Below are positions 12,870 through 24,854 of a DNA stretch of 64,000 bases, piece by piece. Within the stretch, counting starts at the first letter, position 1. Each line of letters begins with the position of its first letter. A model generated the notes under the pieces. It had not been told where the DNA came from. It worked only from the letters and a program-made list of their open reading frames with translations, and made no database searches. The translations under genes were made by a program, and so were the position numbers. The stretch is from Melampsora larici-populina 98AG31 (taxonomy: Eukaryota; Basidiomycota; Pucciniomycetes; Pucciniales; Melampsoraceae). The stretch lies in assembly GCF_000204055.1 (NCBI RefSeq), contig NW_006768767.1, forward strand, positions 1,842,498 to 1,906,497, written 5' to 3'.

Positions 12870-14480
12870 CACAGCCCCCAATCATGAGTCACTGGCAGGC
12901 CAGTGCAACCCACTGACATCAACAATTTATCAGAAATTTATGAAATGGATATCAAACAATTATCAGCCATCTATTGGAAAGTTGTTGGGCAGGTGCTGGG
13001 ATACCACCAAAATTGAGATGATGTCATATGACATCATAAAACTGTACAAAACTGCTCCTGTATTTCCCCACCAAGAATATATAGTCTATCTAATCACGTA
13101 AATTGACTGAGTTATTGAGGTTTGAAAAAAAAATCACAAACAAAAAATACTACTTCTGTGCTATACATAAGACAAGAATCCTGAATATTGTTCAAGTTTA
13201 TCAGTATACATACACATAAAAACTGCTATTCTTTTCCGCAACATGTGTCTCCACATTTTTCTTCCCTACAGTCTACCTGTATGAGCAGTATTTCTATATG
13301 TAATTGTGGATTTTACACGGGCAGCCAAAATTTTTATTAGGGGTTGGGCGAAAAACCGACCAACCAGTTTCCAAACACCGTTCAATCGAAGTTCAAATTT
13401 TTGGGAATCCTTTCGAGATGGCTCAAAATTAATATCAAAGCCACTACAAACCAACCAACATTTTTGTTGGTCTTTTTGCTTTCCAAAAATGTTGACCGGT
13501 ATGATTTGTTTTGTGATCACGCCCACGCTTTAACCATTCAAAAGCTCTTACAACGAAAGCAATTTGCGGTGCCACAAGCCTCGTAAACGCCCTTTTTGCA
13601 CCTTTTACAGATCCGTGAAAGGTGCAAAAACTTACCCCAGTTCTTCAAGCTGAGCTATTGGTGGGGCTGGAGGAGAAAAAACAGACCCAAAGACTGACTT
13701 TGGGTCTCTTTGGGTAACCCGGCACAGCGACGAGTCTGTGAAACCTGCACCCAGTCGATTTTGGCCATCTTCGGCTGTTTTCGACTTGATTCTCAAGGGC
13801 GCAAAACCGGTTGGTCAGTTTTTCGCCCAACCCCTATTGATTCATTGATTGGGGGAAGAATATGGCAAAGTTTATTGCAGGAACCTTTGGTAAATCCCGT
13901 TTACATGTATATCAATCAATTGGAGAACAATTTTGGTCATGTATTGTCTCACAATTTGCCTGAAGGGTAGAAAATCAATCTTCCACACACAATCAGGAAA
14001 TACATATGGAAATACTGCTCATACAGGAGAATTACACATGGAAATACTGCTCATACAGGAAGACTGCAGGAGAGAAAGATGTGGAGACACATGTTGCGGA
14101 AAAGAACATCAAATTTTATGTGTATGTATATTTATAAACCTGGAAGATATTCAGGAATCATGTGATACATATAGTACAAATATAGTATTTTTTGTCCGTT
14201 ATTTTTCTTCAAACCTCAATAACTCAGTCAATTTACGTGATCAAGGGTAATAGACTGTATATCCTTGGTGGGGAAATACAGGAGCGGTTTTGGACATTCT
14301 TATGATGTCATATGACATGATCGGAATTTTGGTGGTATCCCAACAACTTGTCAATAAATGGGTCATGCCTGTTTGATATCCACATCATAAATTTCTCATA
14401 ACTTTCTCCTAATATTCTCATAAAATTCTAATGTAGTTGGTTGTCCTGGCCTGCCAGTGACCAGTGATTGGGGCCTGTGA
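12870..14480. mobile_element. Non-autonomous element with ~430-bp terminal inverted repeats
   Basis: The segment 12870-13318 recurs inverted at about 13975-14480. Shared blocks include CACTGGCAGGCC, GATGTCATATGACATSA, CAATTTACGTGAT and CTGTATGAGCAGTATTTC. Both outer ends carry a CACAG(C/G)CCCCAATCA-like terminus. No transposase frame lies inside. The centre is occupied by a second, nested element (13338-13838). In the right arm the block TGGAAATACTGCTCATACAG is duplicated in tandem (14007 and 14039). A related single arm lies at 26395-26865. Confidence 0.7.
13338..13838. mobile_element. Nested MITE, ~500 bp
   Basis: Inverted termini of about 33 bp start AGGGGTTGGGCGAAAAACYG and are flanked on both sides by ATT, a possible 3-bp target duplication. 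The short frames inside are shadows of the repeats. It sits inside the 12870-14480 element and is therefore the younger insertion. Confidence 0.7.
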
Positions 14481-14507
14481 TTGCACATGATTAGCCAGGG
14501 TCAGGAT

Positions 14508-14833
14508 GGGGGCACAGCAGGACCCCGGAATGCCCCTATAAAGGGTAGTGATCTAAAAAAGTCCCTTTTTACTTCTGCAAAGTTGAAATTTATGGGATTA
14601 TATGTAGCTCGCTTTGATTCTGCCCATTTCTGCCCACTGCTTTTTGTGATCCATGCCAGCCTTTGACAGTCTCAGGAAAGTCTGAGGAAAACTTAAGACC
14701 CTCTTATAGATATGGGTGAAGCCAGGAACAGACTTAGCCATTTGGCAGGGGTGGGGATCTGTGGAAGTCAAAAAGGGACTTTTTTAGATCACTACCCTGT
14801 ATAGGGGCATTCCGGGGTCCTGGCGCAGCCCTT
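14508..14833. mobile_element. MITE, ~325 bp
   Basis: Inverted repeats of about 65 bp are seen: GGACCCCGGAATGCCCCTAT and AGGGTAGTGATCTAAAAAAG on the left are mirrored at 14760-14825. There is no coding capacity in the core. Confidence 0.7.
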
Positions 14834-14849
14834 GAAAGAAAAGGCGGGC

Positions 14850-15362
14850 CTAGGCACATTTTGTGAAAAAAGGGTGCGCTTGGGCAAAAAAATGGAAAAA
14901 AGTGGAAAAAATGTATTTCAGCATAAGACACCCAGTGAGAACAAGAAGTTCAGTCAAATGTGACTTCATCTGGGCTTCACTAGTTGAGTTGGAGGACTCA
15001 GCAGAAAATTCTGGCTGACCAGTGTTGATATATGCTGATTTCTGGTCACCAGGAATTGATTGGCAAAGACTGATGATATGCTTCCGTAATAAATGAGGTC
15101 CCCCATCCATCACCAGGTTGTTATAGGTGCATTTGGCCTCTTTTTGCCCAGCTGATTGACTGTGTTCTTTGGCCATGAGAAATCCAGGCCAACAAACACC
15201 ACAGCCACTTGAGGGGAGAATCATTTTGGTTTGCGGAGCTGTTTGATGAGCCTTTTTACTCTTTTTTTGCTTTTTGGGATTAGAATGATGAGGTTGATGA
15301 TGAGAAGAAAGCTTGAAGTGGAGTTCAAAAAAAATCAGACAATGCAAGACCCAATTTCTCAC
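14850..15362 (-). pseudogene. Possible BED-type zinc-finger fragment of a hAT transposase
   Basis: A 170-codon open frame without an ATG at its 5' end (it opens with GTG). It has a basic stretch (NPKKQKKSKKAHQ) followed by KCTYNNLVMDGGPHLLRKHI...C. The spacing recalls the C..C-X-H-X-C pattern of BED fingers in fungal hAT elements, although the second cysteine is replaced by N. The 3' part runs into the neighbouring MITE. I read it as a captured or truncated transposase exon; an unrelated chance frame is possible. Confidence 0.25.
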
Positions 15363-15980
15363 TATGCGGCATACAGCTTTTTTAGGTGCACCAACCTGAT
15401 TTTTGGGATTGGTAGGCGTGTGGCGCGTGCCCTGGAACGTTTTTTATTTTGCACCCCCATCCTGAAGCCAGTGTGAGGTTTGGAAAATAAGCAACAGACA
15501 AAGTGAAGTGAAACAAAACACAGAATCATGGAAATGAATCCTGGGGAGTTTGTTATTGAACATATGAGGAAACAAGGCCAATCATCAATATGTACATCAC
15601 TATATTAATGCTAATGTATTGTGGCAGCTGGGTGCCTGGGAGCTAACTTTGGAATACAAGATTTGGAATCTTGGAAAATCCTCAAACTGCATGCTGTAAA
15701 CCAGGACATACATAAATTTGGGGTAATGTAGGACCCTGGAATGTTGCCCCTTATCCATTTGACTGAAAAAGTCAGACTTTGCCCTGATTGGCTATAAATG
15801 TATCTGACCCAAATGTCAGGAAATTGGTGCTTCAATGACATGTATCTGACCAAACATTTCAGGTTCAGACAGGGTCTTTCACCTTTGGTCCCAGCCAAAC
15901 ACCTACACCTGGTGGGCTTGGTGATGCCTCACTCAACCCATAACACCACTGTAATTTACAAAGCAACACCCTTACACAGG

Positions 15981-16142
15981 AAACAAGAGAAAATTTTCCC
16001 GCGGGAAGACCGATTACACATAATGTAGTTTCTGAGCCATAATGTACAAATAACACAGATATAACACCAAAATAATACATTTTGGCTCATTAACTGAGTC
16101 AGATACATTTGGTTTTCCCGCGGGAAAATTGTCCCTTGTTTC
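15981..16142. repeat. Inverted repeat with CCCGCGGG core
   Basis: AACAAGAGAAAATTTTCCCG at 15983 is mirrored by CGGGAAAATTGTCCCTTGTT at 16121. The two arms are separated by about 105 bp of AT-rich sequence. It is a small fold-back or MITE remnant. Confidence 0.6.
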
Positions 16143-17786
16143 GCGTGTTATAGGAATTTCACCACCCAATCATTGGACTTTGTGATTTTTTGATCAACAG
16201 TTGTTCTACAGTATTTTTTTCTCTCTCATCAATCAAAATTTTGCAACTGCAGCTTTAAACAATTATATGTATGGCCTTTTTTTGACATTTTGCCAAACTG
16301 CAGGTTGCCAAAATGAAGAGGAGATTTAATGTTTTTGTTCTTCTATATTTTATATTATCATCAAAGATGTTATTTACATTAGCTTTGTGAATTAAATCAA
16401 CAAGTATCTTTGGTCATGATATATACACTTACATACAAAAAAGAAAATCTTTGGCCCTGATAGTCAGTGGACAGCACTTATCAGATTCATCAGTTTGGCC
16501 AAGGGCTGCCCCAGTGGGAGCGCCTGGGGAAATCTTGGGACCTTTCTCATGGGCCTCAAGGCTGTTGCACAGGTCTTGGAGATTTTATTCTGGGCCTGGC
16601 ACTTGGAGGTATCTGACCAAAAAAGTCAGGTTGTTATCCTAAACTTTCAGAAACCCAGCTTCCCATCTTAGGTATCTGACAAAAAATGTCAAGGTTTTGG
16701 CAAAAAGAAATTTGCAACCAGAAAAATGTTGGGTTTTATGTCAGACAGATCAAGGGGAGTATTCCAAGTTCCTGTCAAATTCATCCACTGTTTTACCTTC
16801 AAGCGCATACTTAGCTTTGGAATTCACTTTGTGTAAGCCAAAAGAGGCCAAGGATTTTATATTTTGGACCTCACCCTTTCTGCATCTACATCCCTACCTG
16901 TACACCAAAATATGCTGCCCAAAATACAACTTGATAAAAAACCTACCCAGGGATGCTCATAGTTGTACTGTAGGGAATCACAGCTGTCCACAAGTTTCTT
17001 TTCATACCTCAAACACTGTGTCACTACCCTAAACAACCTGTACAAACCTCTGGATATCACAGAGTTATGGTGTGTCCAGGGATGATCTTATGCTTCACTT
17101 TTTTCTATTGCATTTGGAACCTTAATCAAGAGGCGACAAAATGGGTTGGTTGAAAAAGGCTCCTACTAGCGCAAAACTGGGAATATTGACCAAATCAAGT
17201 CGAGTCCAGAAAACCACAAAGATGATGAAACTCCACTTTTACTGTAAAAATATCAATAAAGCTTCGAAAAATACTTCTTGCTGAACTTGATGAGAATTTA
17301 AAAAAAAATTCTTGATTGGAAATCTAGATGAAATCAGGTAACGAGGAATCAAAATGGTAAGATGGATCGGAAGGAAAACAGGATGTCATTTTACCACTAG
17401 GTAAAATAACAACAATTGACCCGACCCCGATATTAACAGGTCTGACCCCAAGGAAGTGAATATGATATACATAGCCTTTCTCATCTGTAACTTGTTAAAA
17501 GTACATTTCTGGGCATTTTTTTGTGGGCACTATCGGGAGATGATCAAGAGGCATGTATGTACATAGCTCTGTTGGAAAGACGAACTATGTAAATCTTTTC
17601 AAATACAAACTTTTTTGAAGAACCAAACGATGAGAATTTGAATGAATTGCATGACGGAAATGGTTTGTGAAGCTGAAGATGTTTACGATATGTTTATGCA
17701 AAATGTGTTTTTTTAAGAAATAAGTTTTTCGGCTCACATGTATTCCATGATATATATGGTTTATATTTATCGACTTTCAAACTAAT

Positions 17787-19487
17787 TTATTTACTTCTTT
17801 GATAAATTTTGGCTAGAAAGTTTTTGAATACATCTTGTTTGAGACCTCCTTGAATGGAATCATCAATTTCGGATATCAATCCATTCAACTTTTGATAAGA
17901 TTCTGATTCATATTCTTGATACCTTTTTGAAAGATCAATATTTTCAGCTGAAAAGATCTCTTTAACTTTCTTTTCAGATTCCGGATTTTTTTTACCATAG
18001 TGATCCTATAAGTTTGTAGAGTAGTAAATCAGCAAAGTACAAGGAAAGATCACAAAAAATCTTACGAGCTGATTATATAGATCAAGAACACTCACATCAA
18101 GCACTTGTCTTTGCTCAGGTGTACAGTACTTCAAAGCAGTATTAATGTTCCAAGAACACTTATTATCCACTATATCTGTTCCAACCTTTCCAATCACAGT
18201 TGGATCACCATAACAATCCAAATAATCATCTTGAACTTGAAAATAAACTCCTAGTGGCAAAAGGATATCCATGGCTTGACGATAACAATCAGTCTTTGTA
18301 CCATTCTTACATTCGTTACTTTCACTTTGACCAGGGTCATTTGGTGAAGTCATTCCATACAATCGCATTGCCAAAGCCACTGGTAGGTAAAAAGAGTAAA
18401 ATGCAGTTTTGTATAAAACAATCAATTGATGCCTAAGTTCAATCGATTGGAGTCATGGTCAATTTGTGAAATGTGTGTGTGTGAAGAAGATAGTATAATA
18501 AAACGAACTTTTCTAATGAAAACTTGTTCAGGTCTACATGGTCTTCAGGTGCAGCGAGCAAATCGATCAATTGTCCTAATTCAGTTTGAAAAGTTACCTA
18601 GGAAAGAAGAACACAGATGGGATTAACTTCAAAATAATAAAGATGACTATATGGAAATGAAGCATGAATCAAAAGAAAACAGAGGGCTTACATCATGGAA
18701 TAATTCAAGTAGATTGACGTAAGAAGGATGTTGTCGGAAAAATTTCTTCAAGATGATATAGATAGTACCTTCTAACATGAAGGAATCATTGATAGCTATA
18801 TTACCGACTTCTGGCTAAAGAGTGTTTTTTTTTCGAATCATCCAGAGAAGTAAAATGTAATAATTTTTAGATCGAATTATGAATCGTAATAAGATCAAGA
18901 ATTATTCACCAAACGATAATAACATGGTTGACCTCTCCTTGTGACACTTTGGTCCATCATATCATCTGCTACAAGGAAATAAGCTTGAAGCTAGAACAAA
19001 GTCACGAGAAAAGCAGAGTCAGATTTCTTTGAAGGATTGAAATGATTATAAAGTGTCAAAATCAAGATTAATGAATCATGACTTACTAATTCTACACACC
19101 ATCCTAAAGCAGCAGAACTGAAAAATTCATCTGAAGTTAATTCTTCTCCTTTTAAAATTCTAAAAGTATCAACTACAGCAGTTCCTCTATTTAATTTACC
19201 ACCAGGTGTATTATAATCTAAATTCTATGGAAGAAAAAAAAAAGCATTAGATTCAGAAAGATTCAGAATCGATGAAAATTGTATGTAATAGTTTGTGACA
19301 TGAACGCAGGAGTTTTGAAGTAAGGAGTTCTAAATGAGATTTTTAACCAAAAAAAACTTACTCTTTCAAACCAATCAAATGCTTCTGATGGTAATTTTTC
19401 TTGTTTTGCTTGATCTAATAAAACCTCTTTAATCTTTGGCCAAACTTCTAAGAATCGATCCCGAGTAGATTGACGTGTTGTAGTCAT
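17787..19487 (-). CDS. ERG20: Farnesyl pyrophosphate synthase
   Basis: Seven exons (19362-19487, 19087-19224, 18910-18990, 18692-18814, 18509-18597, 18066-18432, 17787-18005) join in frame to 380 residues with no stop. The enzyme condenses DMAPP with IPP to geranyl and then farnesyl diphosphate, feeding sterols, ubiquinone, dolichol and protein prenylation. The chain is diagnostic: the first aspartate-rich motif in [19 protein letters not shown], then [27 protein letters not shown], the second motif in [13 protein letters not shown], and the basic C-terminus IYQRSK. The residues before the first motif (AYF) are those of short-chain prenyl synthases. It is somewhat longer than usual, about 350 residues, because of a hydrophilic insert ([19 protein letters not shown]) before the second aspartate motif. 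It is likely cytosolic. The codon usage and full set of GT-AG introns look like a functional host gene. Confidence 0.95.
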
Positions 19488-20299
19488 TGTATGTTTGAGA
19501 AGTTTTATCTGAAGTGAATGAATGGTTTGATAGGATGAGGAATGAGGAAGAAGGTAAGTAGAAATAGAAATCAGAAAGAGACTGTGATGATGAGTCAATT
19601 ACCAAAACCGGTGAAGAGATTCAAGTCAAGTGGTTTCTCGATCAGGAGTTTCAACTTTCTCAATTTCAATCGGACCCGTAAAATCATTACATGTCTCACT
19701 TTGACTTGATGATTGAACTGAGTTTATCGCCATTTCAACTCAGTCCTTTCTTTTACATAAAACTCATCATATCAACATATGAACAATTTCCTCCAAGCCT
19801 TCTTCAAAATGCTCTCTTCTTCTACCTTCAAATCAACTTTCCTCTCGAGGTTTTACTTCGTTTTTTTATAATTTTAAACACCTTATAGCTTATCGATAAG
19901 GATCTTTTCTTTTCCTTTTAATTCAACAAGGAAAGAGAATGCATGTGTACGTAACATCCTTTGGAAATATCCCCCTCATTTCCTTCAACCATGTACATAT
20001 ATATGGTTCGACCCCGTACCGGAAAGTGAGTTTTGCTTTGGGGGGAATATGCCGGTATTGGCGGAGCAAGCTGCCAAGGACCGCTTTGACTACACAGTGA
20101 CAGGAAAGCCCCTGTGGGGGTTGGCGTGGAAAATGCCGGCTTTCAGAGCCGCAACGCTGGTCAACGTCAGATCTCCAAAAAAAAATCCAGATTCCGACGT
20201 CCACCACCTCAAAGGACCCGGCGCCGAGCCCGCAAAGTCACGGCGATAGCGTACGGATGGGGCTGGCATACAAACAGCCCTGATTGCCAGCTCTCAGAA
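19488..20299. other. Upstream region of ERG20; no gene seen
   Basis: This holds the putative ERG20 promoter (AT-rich, with pyrimidine runs on the minus strand). GC-richer sequence (19990-20290) follows, without a recognisable frame or repeat end. Confidence 0.4.
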
Positions 20300-20730
20300 G
20301 CACAGTAAGCATGGAATTGAAGAAGAGCTCATTTCAAGTACAAAACTAATATCACCCAATCATATGGGAGGCAGAAATCAAAATAGCACAGACAACAGCC
20401 TGTTAATCCTGATGTCCTGGGACAAGCAAAAATGGTAAAATAAACAGGTTGTCTTGACTTCCTGGACCTCGAATCAGCATACATACCCCTTGGTACATGG
20501 AACACAACCATGATAGATTATACATGAATACAATTGCCCCATGTACCTTTTACAACTCATCCAAGGCTTTTTGATGGAGAGATCAACCAACTTGCAACTG
20601 CAGGATTACCTGTTGGAAGACTTTAAAGACAATGGCCTACCACAAGGCTCTCCACTACCATCATCTGATACATGAACTGTACAATTCTGAGATACTGGGC
20701 CATACACCATGGGTGTTTGCTTGTTGACGA

Positions 20731-20775
20731 GCGCACACAAGTTGCCTTTGTGCCTCAAAGGCAGTCCGTGTGCGC
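20731..20775. repeat. Short fold-back inside the LINE
   Basis: GCGCACACAAGTTGCCTTTG pairs with CAAAGGCAGTCCGTGTGCGC around a 5-nt loop. Weaker complementarity extends outward on both sides. Confidence 0.6.
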
Positions 20776-22214
20776 TTCTTGTCAGGCAACTGCCACAAGG
20801 ACATAGTGATAAGCACCCAGACCTGTTTTGAACCACTTATCTTTAGGATTAATAGATGAGATAGTCCATCTGGTAGCCTCTAGAATTTTTGAAGAAAACT
20901 GAATTATACTTAATATACGTGCCAACCACTTGCTTGAATGGGCCTGGAAACACAGAGAAATTTTGGATAGGAAGAAAGCTCAACTATCACATCTAACCAT
21001 CAAACAAAACCCAACCCCCCTTTCACTTTTGGTGAAACCGTTCTCAAACCAAAAATCAAGGTCAAATGGCTAGGGTTATGGTTGCACCCAAAACACAAAT
21101 TCAACAGCCACATTCAGCACATGCAGAAAAACACCAAATCACACTACAAAAGCTCCACAGGATCAACAAGTGATATTCTGGCCTTGCAAAAAAATAAGCT
21201 AAGAAGCCAATTATAACAATTATGATTCCCAGGATTCTATATGAAGGCATAGGATGGCTAATGCAAAAACCAAACACAAAGGCAACAAAGGCAACAAAGA
21301 TACTAGACAAGATCTAAAACAGAGCAAATGGGATTGCAATAGGTGCTTTCAAAGGTACCTCAAAAAATATGATGAGTCATGATTTTTTTCTACCCCCATT
21401 CTCATGGATGATAGCCTCTTGCTTGAGGCACGCTGAGCTAGATTTGTCCATGGATAGAGTAACTTCATAGAAAAACATACACCAAAGGAGAGATATGTAG
21501 ATGAAATAAAACCCCAAGAAGGATCCCATGGAGATCCGAATGGGAAGAAACGTCTAAATAGATACACAGGAGTTCGAGGGAAATGGTCAAGAGATATCTC
21601 TTTCCCGTCTTCCCATTTCCTTTCCAGTTCATCTCATTTATCTCTTGAATTTTCCTTTAACCTTACTCTATCCATAGTTACAATTATTATTTACAAGTAT
21701 AATTATAACTTATCTATAAACCTTTACTAACTAATTTTTTCTTCCCCTGCCCACCCAACAGGTTAACCTTGCGAGGCAAGGCGGAAAGTTGGAGGCAATC
21801 AAGGGTCTACAATCAGCAAAACCTCTCCTGAACAGAGAGGTTTAGCCATCGCAGAAGTCTCTACAAGAGACGCCTTTGAGAGCCTCCTCCAATACTGAGT
21901 CCTGCAGAGAGGAGAGTTCCAGAGTAGTGAGGACTATCCTTGACAGCGGAACTCAACTCCCGCTGTACTGCTTTCCCTCACCTATGCACAAGCTAGGCAA
22001 GGGAAAGAAAGATTTAACTCTTTTGTAAAAAATACTAGATGTTATAAATTGTAATGGATGGCACAAAAGCATCACAAGTGGACTTCCACCCCACACAAAA
22101 CTTCATTACCCACAAACCTTTGCATGCCTCTGGAATATGTGGCGGACCTATTCAAGATGTAATCAAAGTGCAACAAATGAAAGCTCTAGCCAGTGAAAAA
22201 GTGGAGACAGTTGT

Positions 22215-22381
22215 GGGATACAAAGTTAAAATTGGGATTTTTTTCCCAGTTTCCCAGTTTTTGTTTTTGGCTGTGTTTGGAACTTTCCCACATTCTCCCA
22301 GTTTCTCAGTTTGCGTTTTTGGCGGTATTTGGGAAACTGGGAAACTGGGAAAAAACTCCCAGTTTTAACTTTGTATCCCCT
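22215..22381. mobile_element. Harbinger-type MITE (GGGATACAAAGTT ends), ~167 bp
   Basis: Inverted ends GGGATACAAAGTTAAAATTG and AGGGGATACAAAGTTAAAAC (reverse strand) bracket internal CCCAGTTTCCCAG / CTGGGAAACTGGG repeats. The outer 16 bp match the termini of the Harbinger element at 59215-63764, so that family could have mobilised it. Confidence 0.75.
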
Positions 22382-22563
22382 AAGTGTACTCTTTCCCAAT
22401 AGGGCCATGGGCAAGAGGTATAGGAGAATTTTTCAACTCAGATCAAAGAAGAGAAGAAAGAAATTACCAAACCAAATCAAAGAGGGAGAAACCAAAATAC
22501 GCATGTCAATCATCTTTATCAATGGCTTGGTATCAAACAACATTGGCAGAACACAGGAAGTTA

Positions 22564-23039
22564 CACCGCGGGAATTATTAAGTGCAAACCCCAATTGAGC
22601 AGAATTGCGGTGTCCGAGTCCACAACTTGTCTCAATTGCGGATCTAGTTCACATTATGTTCACAATACGTTCACAAGTTGCCCTCGAGCTGTAATCACGT
22701 GGCCTGACGGGCCAAGGACGGGTCAGGCTCCTTTGCCATCCTGACTCCATTGGATTTAAGGATGCCACAGTCATCAAATCTGGATTTGCCAAACATTCTT
22801 GAAGGCATGTCTATGGCAAGCGTAAATAGCGAGGACAGGGAATGTACTATGACAGACACTTGTTGGTCGGAAAGGGGCCTTTGTATGTCTCATGACAAAG
22901 GGTTATCAGAAAAACTCAAGGGAAACTTGTGAACGTATTGTGAACGTAATGTGAACTAGATCCGCAATTGAGACAAGTTGCGGACTCGGACACCGCAATT
23001 CTGCTCAATTGGGGTTTGCACTTAATAATTCCCGCGGTG
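22564..23039. mobile_element. MITE with CACCGCGGGAAT ends, 476 bp
   Basis: TIRs of about 125 bp begin CACCGCGGGAATTATTAAGT and are flanked by TTA on both sides (22561-22563 and 23040-23042), a 3-bp target duplication as in PIF/Harbinger. It splits the LINE coding remnant. It shares its terminus with the element at 36511-37683. Confidence 0.85.
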
Positions 23040-24235
23040 TTATATGCAACAATAATTATTCCAACCAAAAAACCAAACTCTTAGGGTTACTGTTAGCAAC
23101 AGAGTTAGCAGTCAACACTGACAAACATCTTCACCCTCACCTGACAACAATATCCATCCTTGGCAACAAAAAATGAGTCTTACTCCTCATACACAACATC
23201 CCAAAACCAGCCTCAGGTCAAGATTTATTGATACAAATTCACACCACCTCAAAACAACTCCTGGAAGATATCAACATAAGACTTTTTTGGACACTATGTC
23301 ACAAAGCAGTAGAACCAAATGGAGTTGCAAACCAGTTGGCTGGAAAATCCCCCAAAGCACAAGTGGCTGCAATGAATCTACCCAAAAGTATGAGTACCTT
23401 AAAGAAACATACTAATGAAACCTTTGACATTGAAAAATTACTTTTCAAACCAGGCAAAAGCAATTTCTTGACAAAACCAAAACTTATTGCTAAGTAGCTA
23501 GCATACCTTGAAAATGGTAGCACAGAAGCAATTTCTCAACTCAGAGCAGGTTACAGCCCTCTGATCAATGGACAACTCTACAAGAGGAAATTATCCAACA
23601 CTCCCAAATGTGAATCATGTGGACTTTCCAAAAACACTCACTGTTTTTTACTTTATTGCAAGCATCTCTCAAAGGCAAGGAACAAAATGAGAATGAGACT
23701 TTCAGAGGATGGTGTTAGACTGAATTGGAACTACATTGCCAAAGAACTGGATACTCCAAAAGTTTTTCCTCTCTTAGCTGAATAAATATCAGAAACTCAA
23801 CACTTTGTGCACTTCCATTCTTATCTACAGGAGCTAGATGAAGGGGAACAGCTGCAGAGCAAGGAAGTTGTCATTAAGGGCAAACACAATCTATCACTGA
23901 TTAAGGTGTCATAACAAAACTTGTCAATCCACTTAGAAAGGGTTTGGGTGTTGTAAGGTGATTTTGAGAATATTTGAAATTTTAAATTATTTGTTTGCCC
24001 AACATCTGATGCCATCCCATATCCATAAGGAGGGATGCACACCACATCACAAGATATCTCAAAGGTGACTGTATTATTAATGACAAAAAACAGTGTATAG
24101 GAAATTCAAAAGCCAAGAATACAACAAAATTCCCTGCTCAACCTAGATGGCCGTCCTCCCAAGGTAACCTGGTCTCTTTCTTATCCTACCTTGTATATTT
24201 AGTGTCATAATCAATACAGTGGACAGGCAAAAATA

Positions 24236-24600
24236 AGTACAGCAAGCATGGGATTGAGGAAGAGCTCAGTTGAAGTACTTGAAAAAAGATGAAAAAAATG
24301 ATGCATATAACAAGAATAAAACACAAGTCTTCCTGGATGTAGACAAGGGTAAAAACAATCATATACAATGAAAGTGAAAAATGAGGAATCCTCTACAAAA
24401 AGTTGATAGTCCTGTGCAGTTGCTGCTCAACTACACATCAAGTAAGCTTATTTTGGTATGGAGGTTGAATATTGATGAAGCAGAAATGTGGGGGGCTCAT
24501 TTGGTTGCTTTAGCATATAGGCTAAGAACATCTTTTTGTGAAAATATGCTTACAAGGGGTGAATTTGATGGGTTTTATAAATATAATTATACCTAGATCA
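24236..24600 (+). mobile_element. Second LINE fragment
   Basis: The segment at 24236-24280 matches 20303-20346 at roughly 86% by eye (for example GAAGAGCTCAT/GTT). It is followed by VFLDVD, matching reverse transcriptase motif A of the first copy, but with the intervening 100 bp missing. It is a deleted fragment of the same LINE family; its right end is uncertain. Confidence 0.45.
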
Positions 24601-24658
24601 GCCTAATATGCTCACAAATATTGGCAGAAATGTCTAAACACCATAGTTTATTAAGATA

Positions 24659-24854
24659 CATTACAGCTGTTTCAACAAAGATCTCTTTTTTTGAAAATCT
24701 TGTCAATGTGCAAAACCCGTGTTTTGTCCCTCTGCTAATTGGAAGAATACAAAAAATAATAAGCATGTAATCAAGTTTTTTCTCTGATTTTACCGGCTGT
24801 GGAGACGACTTTATTCAAAAAAAGTTGTCAATCTTTCTTGAAACGGCTGTATCT
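24659..24854. mobile_element. MITE with TACAGCYGTTTC ends, ~195 bp
   Basis: TTACAGCTGTTTCAACAAAG on the left is mirrored by CTTTCTTGAAACGGCTGTAT on the right, and an inner GACAA/TTGTC block also pairs. The terminus resembles those of the small elements at 37688-37946 and 54070-54174. Confidence 0.5.

Larger units (their letters stand above)
14834..17786. other. Repeat-rich intergenic region
   Basis: Apart from the possible BED fragment and the fold-back at 15981-16142, I see no gene. The phrase GTATCTGACC with a nearby GTCAGG recurs at about 15800, 15841, 16609 and 16671, suggesting remnants of one repeat family. From about 17100 to 17786 the DNA is AT-rich and is probably the 3' flank of ERG20. 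Confidence 0.4.
20300..23785 (+). mobile_element. Decayed LINE (non-LTR) retrotransposon
   Basis: Coding traces, all on the plus strand and in the right order, mark a LINE riddled with stops. Reverse transcriptase motif A-like FLDLESAYIPLG lies near 20460, and the conserved NGLPQGSPL lies at 20631-20657. A block KVKWLGLWLHPKHKFNSHI lies near 21050. A possible RNase H start (IIFINGLVSNN) lies near 22507. The C-terminal region at 23510-23700 reads QLRAGYSPLINGQLYKR...CESCGLSKNTHCFLLYC, the CCHC-like tail of Tad/I-type fungal LINEs. The element is interrupted by the fold-back at 20731-20775 and by MITEs at 22215-22381 and 22564-23039. The ends and any poly-A tail are not resolved. Confidence 0.65.

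Noticed and set aside
13306..13830. Frames containing WxKNRPTSFQTPFN-like peptides
   Set aside because: They are translations of the two inverted arms of the nested MITE, so both strands give mirror frames.
15798..16690. Recurrent GTATCTGACC...GTCAGG as a CRISPR-like or operator array
   Set aside because: Spacing is irregular and only four imperfect copies occur; more likely repeat debris. CRISPR arrays are not expected in a fungal nuclear genome.
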